64,000 bases of DNA, taken from Rhodotorula mucilaginosa. Taxonomy: Eukaryota; Basidiomycota; Microbotryomycetes; Sporidiobolales; Sporidiobolaceae. Below, one piece after another: positions 10,698 to 23,123 of the stretch (the first letter of the stretch is position 1; every line of letters starts with the position of its first letter). The notes beneath the pieces were generated by a model. The model did not search any database, had not been told where the DNA came from, and worked only from the letters and a program-made list of their open reading frames with translations. Location: NCBI GenBank assembly GCA_034406715.1, contig CP137871.1, positions 1,116,001-1,180,000 of the forward strand. The letters run 5' to 3'. The position numbers and the translations under genes are program-made.

Positions 10698-12665
10698 CGG
10701 GGGGGAGGGTGCACGAACTCTCGTCAGTTACACGAGGTCATGCAGGCGTCATATGGTGAGGAGGTTGTCTCACTGATAGCGTCCTTGAGAGTCTTGGTCC
10801 CGCTCGCGACCGCAACGACCTTGGCGCCGAGCATCCGCATCCGGAAGACGTTGAGCGCCTGTCGTCGGACATCCTCCTCACCCATGTAGACGATGCACTC
10901 GAGACCGAACTTGGCACAGGCGGTCGCGGTCGCGACACCGTGCTGTCCGGCACCGGTCTCGGCGATGATGCGGGTCTTGCCGAGCCGACGAGCGAGCAAG
11001 ATCTGGCCGATCGCGTTGTTGATCTGGGGGAATCTACGTGTGAGTTCCGGCAACAAACCAAGAGGGAGTAGCGCAGTACGTACCTTGTGCGAGCCAGTGT
11101 GGTTCAGGTCCTCGCGCTTGAACCAGATCCTTGCGCCACCGCACTGCTCCGACAACCGCTTCGCCTCATAGATCTGACTCGGTCGGTTGATGTAGCCCAT
11201 GTGCGAGTTCCACTCTTCCCAGAACTTGGGGTCGGCGCGCGCGTCCGCGTACGCAGTCGTGAGCTCCTCGAGCGCGTCGTACAGCGCTTCGGGGACGTAG
11301 GCGCCTCCAAAGTCGCCGAACCGAGCGGCCGAAGCGACCTTCTCCTGGACCGACTCGACCTCCTTGACCTTGTCCTCGTCCGAGACGGTCTGCTTCGGCA
11401 ACGGCGCCGCACGAGTTCGGTTTCCCGAGACACGCTGGCAGTACGCCTCGACGGCCGAAGCGGCCGCCGAAGTCCCGAGGGCGTTCGCGTCCTTGATGAC
11501 CGAGACGAGCTGCGAACCGATCACGACACCGTCGGCGTCGCGGCCGACCTCTTCGAAGTGTTCCTGAGTCGAGACACCGAAGCCGACGGCGAGCGGGATG
11601 GGCTTGCCGATAAGTTTGCGAATACGAGCGAGCATCGACGAGAGCGAAGACGAAACCTTGTCCGAGGCGCCGGTAGTTCCCATCTTGGACACGACCTGAG
11701 TCGGGCAATGCGGGGTCAGTTGGAGGTTTCTCACGCGGGCATGATCGGGTAGCGAAAGCGCACATAGATGAACGAGTCGGCGATCGAGGCGAGGAACTTG
11801 ATTCGGTTGTCGGTTGTCGACGGGGCGATCAGCGGAACGTAAGAGAGTCTGGGGGACGAATCAAGTCAAAAAGAGGAGACTTTCTCTCGAGAGAATGTCG
11901 CTACGGAAGCTCACCCTTCCCGCGTGCAGATCTTGCGGAACCCGACGGCCTCCTCGGGCGGCAAGTCGACGATGATGAATCCGTTCGCGCCGGCAGCCTT
12001 GGCATCCTGCACTGCGCGCTCCTCACCATGTGCCAGCAGCGGGTTGAAGTAACCTGTTTCGGGAAGGCTTGGCGTCAGCGTCGAAGACAGTATGTGGGAG
12101 CAGGCGAGCGGAAACTTGCCCATGAGGATGACCGGAGTCTTGAGTCCCTGTGCCCGCGCCTCCTTCACAAACTCGAGACACCTGGTGTAGTCCACGCCTT
12201 GGTCGAGGGCAATCTATTGAGAGCCATCCGAGCACGCGGTCAGGTTCCCGAGTCGTTTGTGCAAGGGAAGATAAGGAGACAGGTCAACGCACGTTGTTGC
12301 AATCCTGGATCGCCTTGCCGTCCGCGAGGGGGTCGGTGAACGGCACACCGAGTTCAATCACGTCCGAGCCTCCTCGTTCCATGGCGAGCATGAGCGGTAC
12401 GGTCGCATCAACGGAGGGGAATCCGGCGGTCAAAAAAGTGACGAATGCAGGGGCATTCTAGTCCGAAGGACAAGGGGGTCAGCGTCGCGGGACCTCACAG
12501 ATTCACCGTCGGGTGGATCCCTATCGGGCATAGTGACCCGCGGTGCGACTGATAGACAAGATCGCGGAGGGTTGTGGCGGCGGGTGGGAGCGAGAGGAGC
12601 AGACAGATCGAGAGACTCACGAGCTGCTCCTTTGCGGCAAAAGTCTCGCGGAGATGTTGCGCCAT
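9664..12665 (-). CDS. TRP5: Bifunctional tryptophan synthase (alpha-beta fusion)
   Basis: Catalyses the last two steps of tryptophan synthesis: the alpha part releases indole from indole-3-glycerol phosphate and the beta part joins it to serine using PLP. ATG at 12665 opens [15 protein letters not shown]. The alpha half follows: [42 protein letters not shown], and AVGFGVST. The linker leads to beta motifs [13 protein letters not shown], the PLP-lysine motif [25 protein letters not shown], and the phosphate-binding loop GGGSNAIG. Order alpha then beta is the usual fungal fusion. At least nine introns; the last joins DRLDW to a short final exon ending ANDVKH with TAG at 9664-9666. All catalytic motifs look intact. 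One beta-half intron contains the long G run noted separately. Confidence 0.95.
10663..10705 (+). repeat. G homopolymer (35 G, then C, then 7 G) inside a TRP5 intron
   Basis: An uninterrupted run of 35 G spans 10663-10697, then one C and seven more G to 10705. It lies in the intron between LKDAI and the exon reading AMRDWVTN. On the transcript it is a C run running directly into the acceptor CGCAG, so it takes the place of the usual pyrimidine tract. Exact length may be an assembly estimate. Confidence 0.9.
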
Positions 12666-12838
12666 GTTCCTCTGTAGATATGGATATGAACCGAAGGAGA
12701 GGAGCGTTCGTGCAGACGCGGCGAGTTGTCTGTGTCGGGCCGAGCGGACAACTCCGACTTGCGGCCGAACGCGGTCATCCGCGAAATTCTCACCTAGCTA
12801 ATCAAGCATTACCCTCGCTTACTAATGACCCTTTCTAT

Positions 12839-13800
<962 letters not shown>

Positions 13801-13854
13801 GCACTCTCGCCTCTCGTCCCCGTCGGTATAGCATGAGCACAAGGCAGCAACCGT

Positions 13855-14434
13855 CCGCTGCGATAAAGTCCGTTCCGCGGAGCGAGCCAAGTTGAGAAAG
13901 GCAGAGCGAGTCTGTGGACCGTTTCGGTGCAAGCGACTCGTGACGCGTGACGTGATCCTGAAAGGCTGGCAGCTTCGCTGATGGCCTTGTTGTGTAGTGT
14001 AATCGGCGCAGAGAGTTCAGAGACGTGATCAGGCGTGTGCAGAAGCTGTCCTTTTCGAGCTCATCATGCCAACGCGAGTGGCGGCGGTAAGAAGTCAGCG
14101 GGGCGGAAAGGCGAAGTGATGCGGAGCAGACTGAGCCAGCGTCGAGCGTGTATGAGTTGTCTGTCTGATGAAGCAGGCGAGCTGGTGCGCGAGCCGCAGA
14201 ATTACCAGGTAGCCGGATCTTAGCAAGCGGGGAGGGACGAATTTCCTCATCCATGGCCGCGGCGGTTACGACTCGCTCGTGAGCTCCCCTTTCCCTGGTG
14301 CTGTCAGCGTTCTCCGACGTGGCATCAGTATATTCACAAGTGTAGATCTGGCACACCGAGGCAACTGCCATCTCTAATCCCTCAGATCAAAGCTCTCCGG
14401 CGCGGACCATCTCCCGAATGACATCCACCGTCTG
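13855..14434 (+). repeat. Direct duplication of 18265-18846 (3' end and downstream DNA of the AtaL/DUF1857 gene)
   Basis: About 580 bases match 18265-18846 in the same orientation with an offset near 4410. Most of the match is diverged (roughly three quarters to four fifths identical by eye, with small indels), but the last 58 bases (14377-14434 against 18789-18846) are identical. They include the final 48 coding bases of the AtaL/DUF1857 gene, with its last residues REMVRAGEL and stop. Homology stops abruptly at 14434, where a truncated gene begins. Confidence 0.85.
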
Positions 14435-14435
14435 G

Positions 14436-15180
14436 CTACGATTTACTTACCAATTCTTTCTCTCCCGCGAAGAGATGTTGTCGTTCGGGCGGGAAGCCGA
14501 GAGCTCGCGAGAGTTTGGATTTGAGTGACCCGAGACTCTCCCTCGGATCGAACAGTATCTGCGAGTGAGACCTCGTTAAGGCTGCCCAGCCACCTGCCAG
14601 CGACGGACTCACCTTTTTACCGGTCTCGGTCGCAATCAGAGCGATTCTCTCGCCCGCCTCGTCCGAATTGTCGGCCGAGGAGTGGTACGAGAAGACTTCT
14701 CCGTTGGCCAGCAGCGCGTCGTGTACGCCGTCGACTCCGTACTCGTTTGTCTCGTCGGCGCCCTCGGCGTGGTACGAGTACCATGCGCTAAGCATCATCG
14801 TCCAGTAATTCTCCGGCCTCCATTCGACTTCCGATTCGCCGTTGCTGTACTCTTGGTCCACTTGCGACTCGTCTGTACTGGGACCGGCTTCTCGCGACCG
14901 TGTCGACCTACGACGCGGGACACTTCTCGCATGAAGAGCATCATTGTCTTCGGAAGACAATGGATGATAGTCACCGTCCGATGGATCGCGTCTGCGTTGT
15001 GGCGCCCCAGGCCCCTGTCTCAAGCGCAGCTGCTGCAGAAGATTGACCCGTCTCGAGTGGCGAGTTCGCTGGCAACGGCGGAGGTCGTGTGACCGAAGCT
15101 GGAACCGCTGGCGCGGAACTTCCGGCGGCCTCGTCGGCTGAGGCTTCTCCGCCTCGACCAACCCGGAACATGCCGCCCCA
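14436..15180 (-). pseudogene. Truncated protein gene with a ubiquitin-like segment
   Basis: The reverse strand has an open, acidic, plausibly coding stretch: WRPENYWTMMLSAWYSY, NEYGVDGVHDALLANGEVFSY, IALIATETGKK, and after a likely intron ILFDPRESLGSLKSKL and ALGFPPERQHLFAGEKEL. The last two resemble the helix and following loop of a ubiquitin-like fold (compare ESLKSKIQ...GIPPEQQRLIFAG), but this is a weak match and no family is claimed. The frame reaches a good donor (GTAAGT) at about 14441. The acceptor and remaining exons are absent because the duplicated AtaL/DUF1857 end starts at 14434. The 5' end is unclear. I read it as a gene cut by the rearrangement; a live gene with a distant exon is the alternative. 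Confidence 0.4.
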
Positions 15181-17299
15181 ACTGAGTCAATCCGTCATAT
15201 CGTGGTCGTGTTTGGCGCAAGGGGGCGACAAAGCGCCACGCTCGTAATCGTTGCATTTGAGCCGATTCGTCCCTTCCTCTCGTTTGAGCCGATTCGTCGA
15301 GTCCGCCAGCTACACTGAGAACCTGAACTCGTGTGAGATGGCCTCTTCGAGACTTACGTCTGACTCGAGTGCTCCGCCGTGCGCGACCAGTCGTTGACAG
15401 AACGCGGGCGAGATTGCGACCAGGTTCTTGGCTCGGCACCGCACACCCCTTGACAAGACATCATGATTCATCGTGCGGTTCTGCGGACGTTTCGGCGCAC
15501 TCCGTGCCGCTAGTCGCGCTTGATGCATGTGTGCTGGATTGCGTCAGTCACAGTCCCTCCCACTTTGTCCGTCCAGAACCCACCTCGGGTGCGTTCTCCC
15601 AGTTCAAAATCGAGGGCGAGGGTGAAGGTGACCGTATGCGATGGAGTTCCTTCACAATCGCCGCCTTGAGGGTGACATCCGCCAAATCTCTCGCGGGCTG
15701 ATGAGTCATGCGTCGACATGAGATGTGTCAGATCCGAGGGGCAAAGGCCTTGGCAATGCAGCTCGTCCAAGTGTGAGGGGCGTACCTCCGATGCATGTCC
15801 AATTGGGTCAGGAGCCTGACAATGCATAGGCGCCTGACAAGACACAGGCGCAATGGCTTCCGGTCGTGCGGACGGGCTTGCCTCGTCGTCTGCTTGTTCG
15901 TCCGCTCGGGGATCCGACCGTGGTGGGTTGACTCGCCGGCGCTTCGCGCAAGAGCGCGACGACCTGCCCCTCTCTTCCGATGTCTGCCCCAAGGGGTGTG
16001 CCGGCGCGCGTCCATCGGAGCGGGTGACCGACCGGGAAGGCGTTGGGGGGCGGTCTGCGGCGGAATCGGCACTTCTTGATAGGTGGCGAAGGCGCACCTC
16101 GCTCTGACGTTCCGGCAAAATCAAGTCTCTGCTGTGATGGCGTACAAGTTTGTCTCCAGCTCCACCAACGCCTGGGGGTGCAATCTGCGGCGTCTCGGTG
16201 CCTGCCGGTATCCCCTCGTCGTCGTCTCCGGCCCGACCCTTCCCCTTCCAGCGCAGGAGGATTGGCGGCTGGTCGTCGTCGTCTACCGCGTTGCCTGGCA
16301 CTTCTCCTACGCGATGCGGAGCTGCTTCGCTGCCGGCCACCTCATCGTCCGCTGGTAAAGCTCGCGCTCCTGATTTGCCGTCTCGTTCTGCGTTCCAGCG
16401 TCGACCCTGGGGCTCACGGGCGCCGGAGCGATCGTCCTGAGGAGAGATAGGGGTAATCCTCTGGTCCTTCGTTGTTTGTTCGCACGAGCGGTGTGCTTAC
16501 CACCTGCCGTTTCCTCTGCATCGTTTTGCCCTCTCTGACTTCCTCCGCCGCTATCTCACAAAACCCTGTTGGAGGTGCCTCCCCAGTGGCTGTCTTGACC
16601 AACCGAGGATCAACGAGCGTCAATTTGGTTCGGCCGAGGCCCTTCAAGCTACGTACTTGACCAGCTCCTTTTACTCAAAAAGAATCGATCGGGATGGAGG
16701 CCCAGGAACGCAGTGCTGTCGCCTTCCTCAGATGTCAGCGTCTGAAGATCAGCAGCTGACTGGGCTCGCACTGAGCAGCAAGCCTGTGCGGCTGTGCGCT
16801 CGGAAAAGGAGAGAGGCCGTGGAAGAGTGCGTCGCCTGCTGGTCTCACCCCTCGAGCTCGTCGTCTCGCCTCCTTTCGCACAGTCCGGCTACTGCGAGGG
16901 TAGAAGGACTGGTTTCCATGCATCTGCTACTCGTCAGCTTGAATCCCCGCCCGTCCGCTCATATGCTGTCGCCGCTCTGCCGCTCTGCCACTTTGCATGG
17001 CACTCGCCTTCCGCCGGGCCTGAGGCTACTGCAGGCCGTCAGCGATGGCGGAGCCGCCGCGTGGTTCAAGAGCGCTACCGGGGTAGGCAAATTATCATCT
17101 CGTGCCGCGGTTAAAGGGACAACTGACGCTCGGCCTTGACTTGCAGATCAAAGAGCTTTATCATGTCCAAATGCCGACAGGAGGGGTCAACTGGACTGCC
17201 TCAACACAGCCGTCGTCCAGTCTGCAGCACGAGGCAACCCTCCGGCCGTCCGTCCCACCTGTTGCAAACCTCGCTCTGGTGCCCAACTAACCTTGCTTC
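15181..17299. other. Stretch without a supportable gene; scattered short repeats
   Basis: Long open frames exist on both strands (for example 15510-16340 reverse) but they are Arg/Pro/Ser-rich, overlap each other antisense and show no domain, so I treat them as by-products of GC-rich DNA. A 16-bp unit TTTGAGCCGATTCGTC occurs at 15256-15271 and 15283-15298. A Cys/Asp-coding repeat GCGCCTGACA-like is seen twice around 15815-15855. The region lies inside the mosaic of duplicated gene pieces, so other fragments of host genes may be present that I cannot identify by eye. Confidence 0.5.
15256..15298 (+). repeat. Two copies of a 16-bp unit, 27-bp spacing
   Basis: TTTGAGCCGATTCGTC is exact at 15256-15271 and 15283-15298. 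The intervening 11 bases are CT-rich. No function is apparent. Confidence 0.85.
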
Positions 17300-18260
17300 T
17301 CGATACAGTGGTCACTCGCCCCGTCCAGTAGCCTCCAAAGGCACCCTCCCCCCGTGTGCGCGAATTGTAGCACTCAATCTCGAGACGACCACGATCGGCA
17401 AACCCAATCCAACTCCTTCGGTCCACTCGGAGCAGACGCCTTCGGTCCAACCGAGGCTGACCCCACCCAACTTGGATCCGGATGAGCAAGCGAACCTTCA
17501 GCCAACCAAGCAGGCAGTCTGTGTGGCGTCCCTGCTTGACTACCAAGCTGGCACCAAGGACAGTGTACCTATCATGGAGACCATTTCGAGCAAAAGAATC
17601 GTCAAGGACGGTGTACCTGTCACGGAGATGATCCCGAGCAAACGAATCATCATCGCAGTCAGGTCTATCGAGCCAATCATTGGCTGTCAAACAATCAGTG
17701 TTGCGAGCGAGTTGGAGCTGCTGCAGGTGCTCGACCTCTGCCTCCGAACCGCGGACCCAGACATTTTGGTCGGCCACAACATCCTCCAGTTTAACATACC
17801 TGTCCTCCGCGCAAGCGTCCGTCGTCTCGGTGCCAATTTCACGATGGCCCTTGGGCGTGCAGGTGAGCCTTTTTGGTTGTCTTGTCCGCGAGGTTCGTGA
17901 TGAAGCACGCTCCGCTGACACCCTGGGTTTGACGCTGATCTCGCCTCAGATTCGGACCAGTTTGTCCCAGGCCGGCAAGTTGCCAATACGGTATGCATGG
18001 CTCGAGCCAATAGGGGGTCCGACCTGATCCGATGGAATGACCGATGTCGACTCGCCGACCTCGCGACAAATCTCCTTGGTGCGTTTTCGCTCATTGCAGG
18101 TTCGTTGTCCCTCTTTCGTCCTGACACCGCCTTGCAGGAGACGCAAAGGTCGACATGCCAGATGATTGGCTACAGCACCGGTGGACGACCATGCCGTCGC
18201 ACTTGAAGCAGGACACGCTCCTGTACTGCTTGCACATGAGCCGTCGTCCCCACACCCAGA
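17300..18260 (+). pseudogene. Decayed fragment of a B-family DNA polymerase exonuclease-like domain (alpha-like)
   Basis: The forward strand keeps pieces in the order expected of the N-terminal exonuclease-fold domain. ARIVALNLETTT is followed by AVCVASLLDYQAG, SIEPIIGCQ, SELELLQVLDLCLRTADPD, ILVGHNILQFNIPVLRASVR, then (after a possible intron near 17862-17949) PGRQVANTV and RLADLATNLLGD. The DPDILVGHNI block and the later GR/LA..LLG blocks match Pol alpha best (compare DPDVIVGHNIFGFDLEVLL); that assignment is inference. No palm, thumb or primer-grip region lies nearby, so it is a fragment. An internal duplication repeats the pattern VP..E.I.SKRI (17567-17655). It ends where the direct repeat 18265-18846 starts. 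Confidence 0.55.
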
Positions 18261-18264
18261 CCGG

Positions 18265-18846
18265 TTTCTGCAGAGAAGTTCGTTCCACCGGCGAGCCAAG
18301 TCACGGAAAAGCACAGCGGGTCAGTCGTCGGTTTCGACGCAAGCAACTCGTGGCGCATTAAGTGATCCCGCAAAGCTGTCAGTTCCGTTGATGACCGCGA
18401 TCGTAGTTGGTGCGAGTGATTGAGAGACGCTATGAGGCGTATCCGAAAGCTGTCAACTCGTGCTCATCATGCAAGAGTAAGCGGCGGCGGTAACAAGTCA
18501 GCGGGGCGGACGGGCGAAACGATGCGGAGCGAACTGAGCCAGCCCCAAGCCTGTATACTTTGTTTGTCTGATGAAGCAGGCAAGCGGGTGCACAAGCCGT
18601 ACAAACAGCAGGTAGCCAGACCTTAGCAAGCGAGGAGGGACAAACTTTCTCCGTTGCCGCGGTGGTGACGGGTGACGACTCGCTCGTGAGCTCCCCTTCC
18701 CCTCGTTCAGACAGGTCAGCGTTCTCCGACACGGCATCAGTATATTCACATGTGTAGATCTGGCGCACCGAAGCGACAACCCTATCTCATCCCTCAGATC
18801 AAAGCTCTCCGGCGCGGACCATCTCCCGAATGACATCCACCGTCTG
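18265..18846 (+). repeat. Parent copy of the direct duplication found at 13855-14434
   Basis: This copy overlaps the real 3' end and stop codon of the AtaL/DUF1857 gene (18799-18846), so it is the source and 13855-14434 the derived copy. The pair brackets 3.8 kb that holds the truncated ubiquitin-like gene and the polymerase fragment. Confidence 0.82.
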
Positions 18847-19481
18847 CTGCACCCCTCGTCCAACGACCGCATTGACCTGTTGCTGGCTCATCGAAGCGGC
18901 CTGCTCGTCCGACAGGTGAGGCATCCGGGGCGCGAACGTGAACGTCAAGAATAATTCGTCCGCGGGACCGTGCGAGATCGTGTTGGTGATCCGGATCCGG
19001 TCAGGATCGCTGCTCGTGCTCGCCGGCTCAGACGCCGAGCTCGCCTCGAAGTAGACCTGCAGAGCGTGCATACGACGTCTGGTGTCAATGATGAGATGGG
19101 CAGGGAAGAAACGGATTAAGCAAGGCGTGAGAAGAGGGCAAGTTAGTCCTAACGTACGATGCAGTCCTCAAAGGCGGAAATCTCCTCGCGCATCTCGGGC
19201 GTACCTTCGCCGAATCGGACTATCCTGGTCATCTGTACAGAAAGAAAACGCCACGGTCAGAGGAACACCAAAAACGGAACAGGCGTTGTTGTTTTCCGCC
19301 ATACCACCAACGGACTCACCTGGTTCCCTTGATCGTCATCGATCCTGCACTCGCTGATGGCCGGCACGAACCGCTGCGGTTCCCTCGCTTTCCTCTGCAA
19401 CCCCTTCCAGACTTGCTCGACCGTGAGGATCGGTTCGACCCCGGGCGGGTTGATCAGGCGAGTCGAGGCAAACGAGGGCAT
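18799..19481 (-). CDS. AtaL-like / DUF1857 SRPBCC-fold protein
   Basis: Small protein of the DUF1857 family, now named after AtaL; members have an SRPBCC (START-like) pocket fold and bind unknown small ligands. ATG at 19481 gives MPSFASTRLINPPG, then the family signature LTVEQVWKGLQRKAREPQRF and VPAISECRIDDDQGNQ. A short intron leads to MTRIVRFGEGTPEMREEISA FEDCI-type sequence; a phase-0 intron ending at the CTGCAG before VYFEASSASEP gives the third exon. That exon holds ITNTISHGPADELFLTFTF, the family's conserved strand, and ends REMVRAGEL with TGA. Length is about 160-170 residues, normal for the family. The 3' end is the source of a duplicated segment elsewhere in the window. Substrate and pathway are unknown. 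Confidence 0.8.
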
Positions 19482-20204
19482 GGCGCGGTTTATTCGTGTT
19501 TGTGAGAGTCGTGCGGTGCGGTGAAAAGCTGCTCAGCCTCAGTGCAAGGACGATCTGTATGATATGCAGCGATTTGCGAGCCTCTTTGATGATCGACAAG
19601 GGACGTCGGTCGCCTTGCGAGTGTGGGCCGGGGAGGGAGCGCTGTAAAGAAGCAAGGGCGAGGCAGGAGAGAAAGCAACGACAAGGTCGAAGGACCGAAA
19701 GACAAGCTGTGAAAGCGGAGCAAGCCAATGGAATTGGTGGAGTGGAGGACAAGTTGCGAGCGGCGCAAATCATGACGAGGCATTTGATTGTGCCCGATCG
19801 CACGGCGACTCGGATCGCGAATCCCGAAACAACAGCTTATCGCTAAAACAGGACGAAGTTGACACGAAATGCAGATCTATTGTATGAGGCGGTACACAGA
19901 ATGAATCGAGGGATACAACAACCGAGGGAGAAGTCAAGCTGCAGCACAACAAGTCCGGACAATGGAAAGAGGAAAGACCTGCGGAGTGGTCCACAGAGGG
20001 CGAGGAGAAAGCGCCCGAGTAAAGGCATGCTTGTGTGGTCGATTATCGTATCGACAGGTAACGGGATCGGCGAAGGAACAAGCCCGGTAGTCGAGGGGTG
20101 AAGTCGCGGGAGATTCGGGTGGCGGGGAATGCCGCGAGGGAGCGAAGACGCGGAGCCGAGTCGCAGCCGGCGCCCGGGGATCAGTTCCTTCCACCTTCAA
20201 CGCT
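19482..20204. other. Intergenic, 720 bp, no gene seen
   Basis: Lies between the start of the AtaL/DUF1857 gene and the end of BUD20, both on the reverse strand. It should hold the promoter of the former and the 3' UTR of the latter. Short open frames on both strands show no domain. Confidence 0.55.
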
Positions 20205-20807
20205 TCAGGCCTCCATCGGTGCCGCCGCCGCCGCCGCCGCTGCTGCCGCCGCCTCGGCCGCCTCCTTCTCTTTCCTCTTGCCGTACTCGCCCTTGTCAAC
20301 TCCGAGTCCCACGGCTCGCCTCGACTCCTCAATCGTGTACGGTTCCTCCTCGAGCTTCTTCAGTTGCCGCTTGTGCGGCTTGCCCCGCACGTGAGTCTCG
20401 AGCGAGGTCGCATCGGCAAAGTAGCGCGCGCAGGCGACGCAAGTGTGTTCGGCCATGCCTGTTTAGAGGAGCGCTTTGGTCAGACAAACAGACCTTATGG
20501 GTAGAGACGTAGACTGGGCGCACCTGGGATGTCTTCGATGTCCTTCTTGGCGAGGTCTTCGAGGAACTTTTGTTTGCCCTTGTCCTTCAGGTCATCGTGG
20601 ATCTGGTCAATGTCGCGGCGGTAGCGCTTCGTCTTTTGGTTCGGCGCCTGGTTCTTCTTGCTGCAAAGGCGTACGATTATGCGCGGTGGGCGGTGTGGGG
20701 TTGTCGTCGATGCAATGAGGCGGTGTCAGTGAGCGAGCTGAGAGGTGTGAGAGTGCGGGAGAAGCGTACGGGTTGGAGTGAGTTCTTGACCTGCGATTGC
20801 GACCCAT
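20205..20807 (-). CDS. BUD20: BUD20 / ZNF593-like C2H2 zinc-finger ribosome export factor
   Basis: Bud20 is a shuttling factor of pre-60S ribosomes; ZNF593 is the animal homologue. ATG at 20807 opens a basic N-terminus MGRNRRSRTHSNP. An intron ends at a TTTGCAG acceptor, giving KKNQAPNQKTKRYRRDIDQI, HDDLKDKGKQKFLEDL and KKDIEDIPG. A second intron leads to the single zinc finger CVACARYFADATSLETHVRG followed by KPHKRQLKKLEEEPYT and GLGVDKGEY, the family signature. The C-terminus is an unusual alanine run before PMEA and the stop at 20205. Divergent from RPS14 across 206 bp, which suits co-regulated ribosome-synthesis genes. Both starts and this promoter are copied in inverted form at 13147-13800. 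Confidence 0.9.
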
Positions 20808-21013
20808 CCTGACTGGCTGAGAACGCGGTCCTACAGCGGGAGCTTGTACCCGACGTGTAGAGCGACCCGAGGCTTGATGACCCAAGTGGTCGCGCGGACG
20901 AATGCCGCACGAGCTCGCCGGTCGCCTCCCGTTCTCGTCCTCTTTTCTCTTTCTTCTTCTTCTCTAGCGATCAGGCCAAGCCCTAGCGTCCCTTAGATCC
21001 TCACCAACAAACA
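20808..21013. promoter_or_regulatory. Shared divergent promoter of BUD20 and RPS14
   Basis: 206 bp separate the two ATGs. It contains a long CT-rich stretch (TCTTTCTTCTTCTTCTC around 20945-20964), a common feature upstream of ribosomal-protein genes in this group. The same 206-bp interval is present in inverted orientation at 13555-13760. Confidence 0.6.
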
Positions 21014-22143
<1,130 letters not shown>

Positions 22144-22510
22144 CGTCTCGCTTCGCGCCGCGACATCCAGCTCTGTTCTCTCCTCTCCCCTTTGCCCCTC
22201 TTTCCCTTTCGTCGCCCACGTTCTTTTCCGAGTCCGACCTCGTCCTTCGTCATCTTTCGGCCGTTCATTCAGTCGGAGCCGTCTCCTTCCCGTACGAATC
22301 CGCTCCGACCTCTTTCTTCCCACTCCTCTCTACTCCGTTTCCGACTCGCGCGCGGTTCCGTCATTCCTCAGGAGCGTCGAGATCGGAAAGACCGCGCAGC
22401 GTTCCCCTGCGACGCCAACTTCTACCTCTTTTGTCGACGAGTGTCGAGGCAGACGTTGCGCGGTCCCTCCACTTCCCCCAACGCTCTCGGCGGTTATCAG
22501 CGCGGGTCAA

Positions 22511-22873
22511 TCACGGTTCGGGGCACAAGAGGGTGGGCAAGAGTTTCGGGGTGCTTTCGTTGCATGGAGGCAGACGGTCGATGCGATCGAGGGGTTGTGC
22601 ACGGAGATGGACGCGGCGGTGAAAGGAGGAGGGTTCTGCATGGGGAGGCTCTCCCAGAGTAGCAGAGTCCGCTTCCCGGACCGTCGTGTTTTGCAAAGTG
22701 CAGCCTTCTTTGAGCGTCAAATTCTCTTTCGTTTCAGACATCAAGTCGAGGAAAGGGTCTCCGTACCGTATGATCATGGGCAAGGTAGACGAATAGGATG
22801 CCGCCGCGGAGTTTGGGCGGCTCACGCCGAGCGGATTCGGAGCGATCGGAGCAGCCGACGACGACCTTTGCAT
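22511..22873 (-). CDS. Possible small hypothetical protein
   Basis: The reverse strand has an open frame from ATG at 22873: [35 protein letters not shown], then a less regular part to the stop at 22511. The first 50 residues look protein-like (Ser/Ala/Pro linker then amphipathic block); the rest could be intron or chance. The frame stays open upstream of the ATG too. No family recognised. It would be divergent from the BNA4 gene. Confidence 0.3.
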   Translation of the reverse strand: MQRSSSAAPIAPNPLGVSRPNSAAASYSSTLPMIIRYGDPFLDLMSETKENLTLKEGCTLQNTTVREADSATLGEPPHAEPSSFHRRVHLRAQPLDRIDRLPPCNESTPKLLPTLLCPEP

Positions 22874-23123
22874 CGTAGCTAACAACTCAGAGACCGAGTC
22901 TGACAAGCTGCAGCTCTTCCTGTCCGAGCATCGGACCGGTCTCTGCTAGCTCTGAAGAACTCCACTGCGCGATCGCACGGAGACCCGCTCGACTGTCATC
23001 AGCGAGCGAATCCTTATCGACAGCCACAGCTGAGCTCCGAAGCGGTACGTCTATGTACGGCGAGGACGGAGGAATGCAAGCTGACAGCTCATTCCCGTGC
23101 GCTGCAGAAGACGAACCGGCAAT

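Noticed and set aside
14418-14441. 19-base intron linking the truncated ubiquitin-like gene to the AtaL/DUF1857 coding end
   Set aside because: The donor GTAAGT and a CAG 19 bases later would join frames, but an intron this short is far below what a spliceosome can remove.
15510-16340. 276-codon reverse-strand frame in the mosaic
   Set aside because: Composition is Arg/Ser/Pro/Asp-rich with no conserved block, and the forward strand is equally open; coding status cannot be supported.
17300-18260. Polymerase fragment as part of a self-synthesising (Polinton-type) element
   Set aside because: The blocks resemble cellular Pol alpha, not protein-primed polymerases, and no integrase, protease or capsid-like frame lies nearby.
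13855-18846. Direct repeats as the ends of an LTR-type element
   Set aside because: The right copy runs into the coding end of a normal gene, no reverse transcriptase, integrase or primer-binding site was found between them, and the contents are host-gene pieces.
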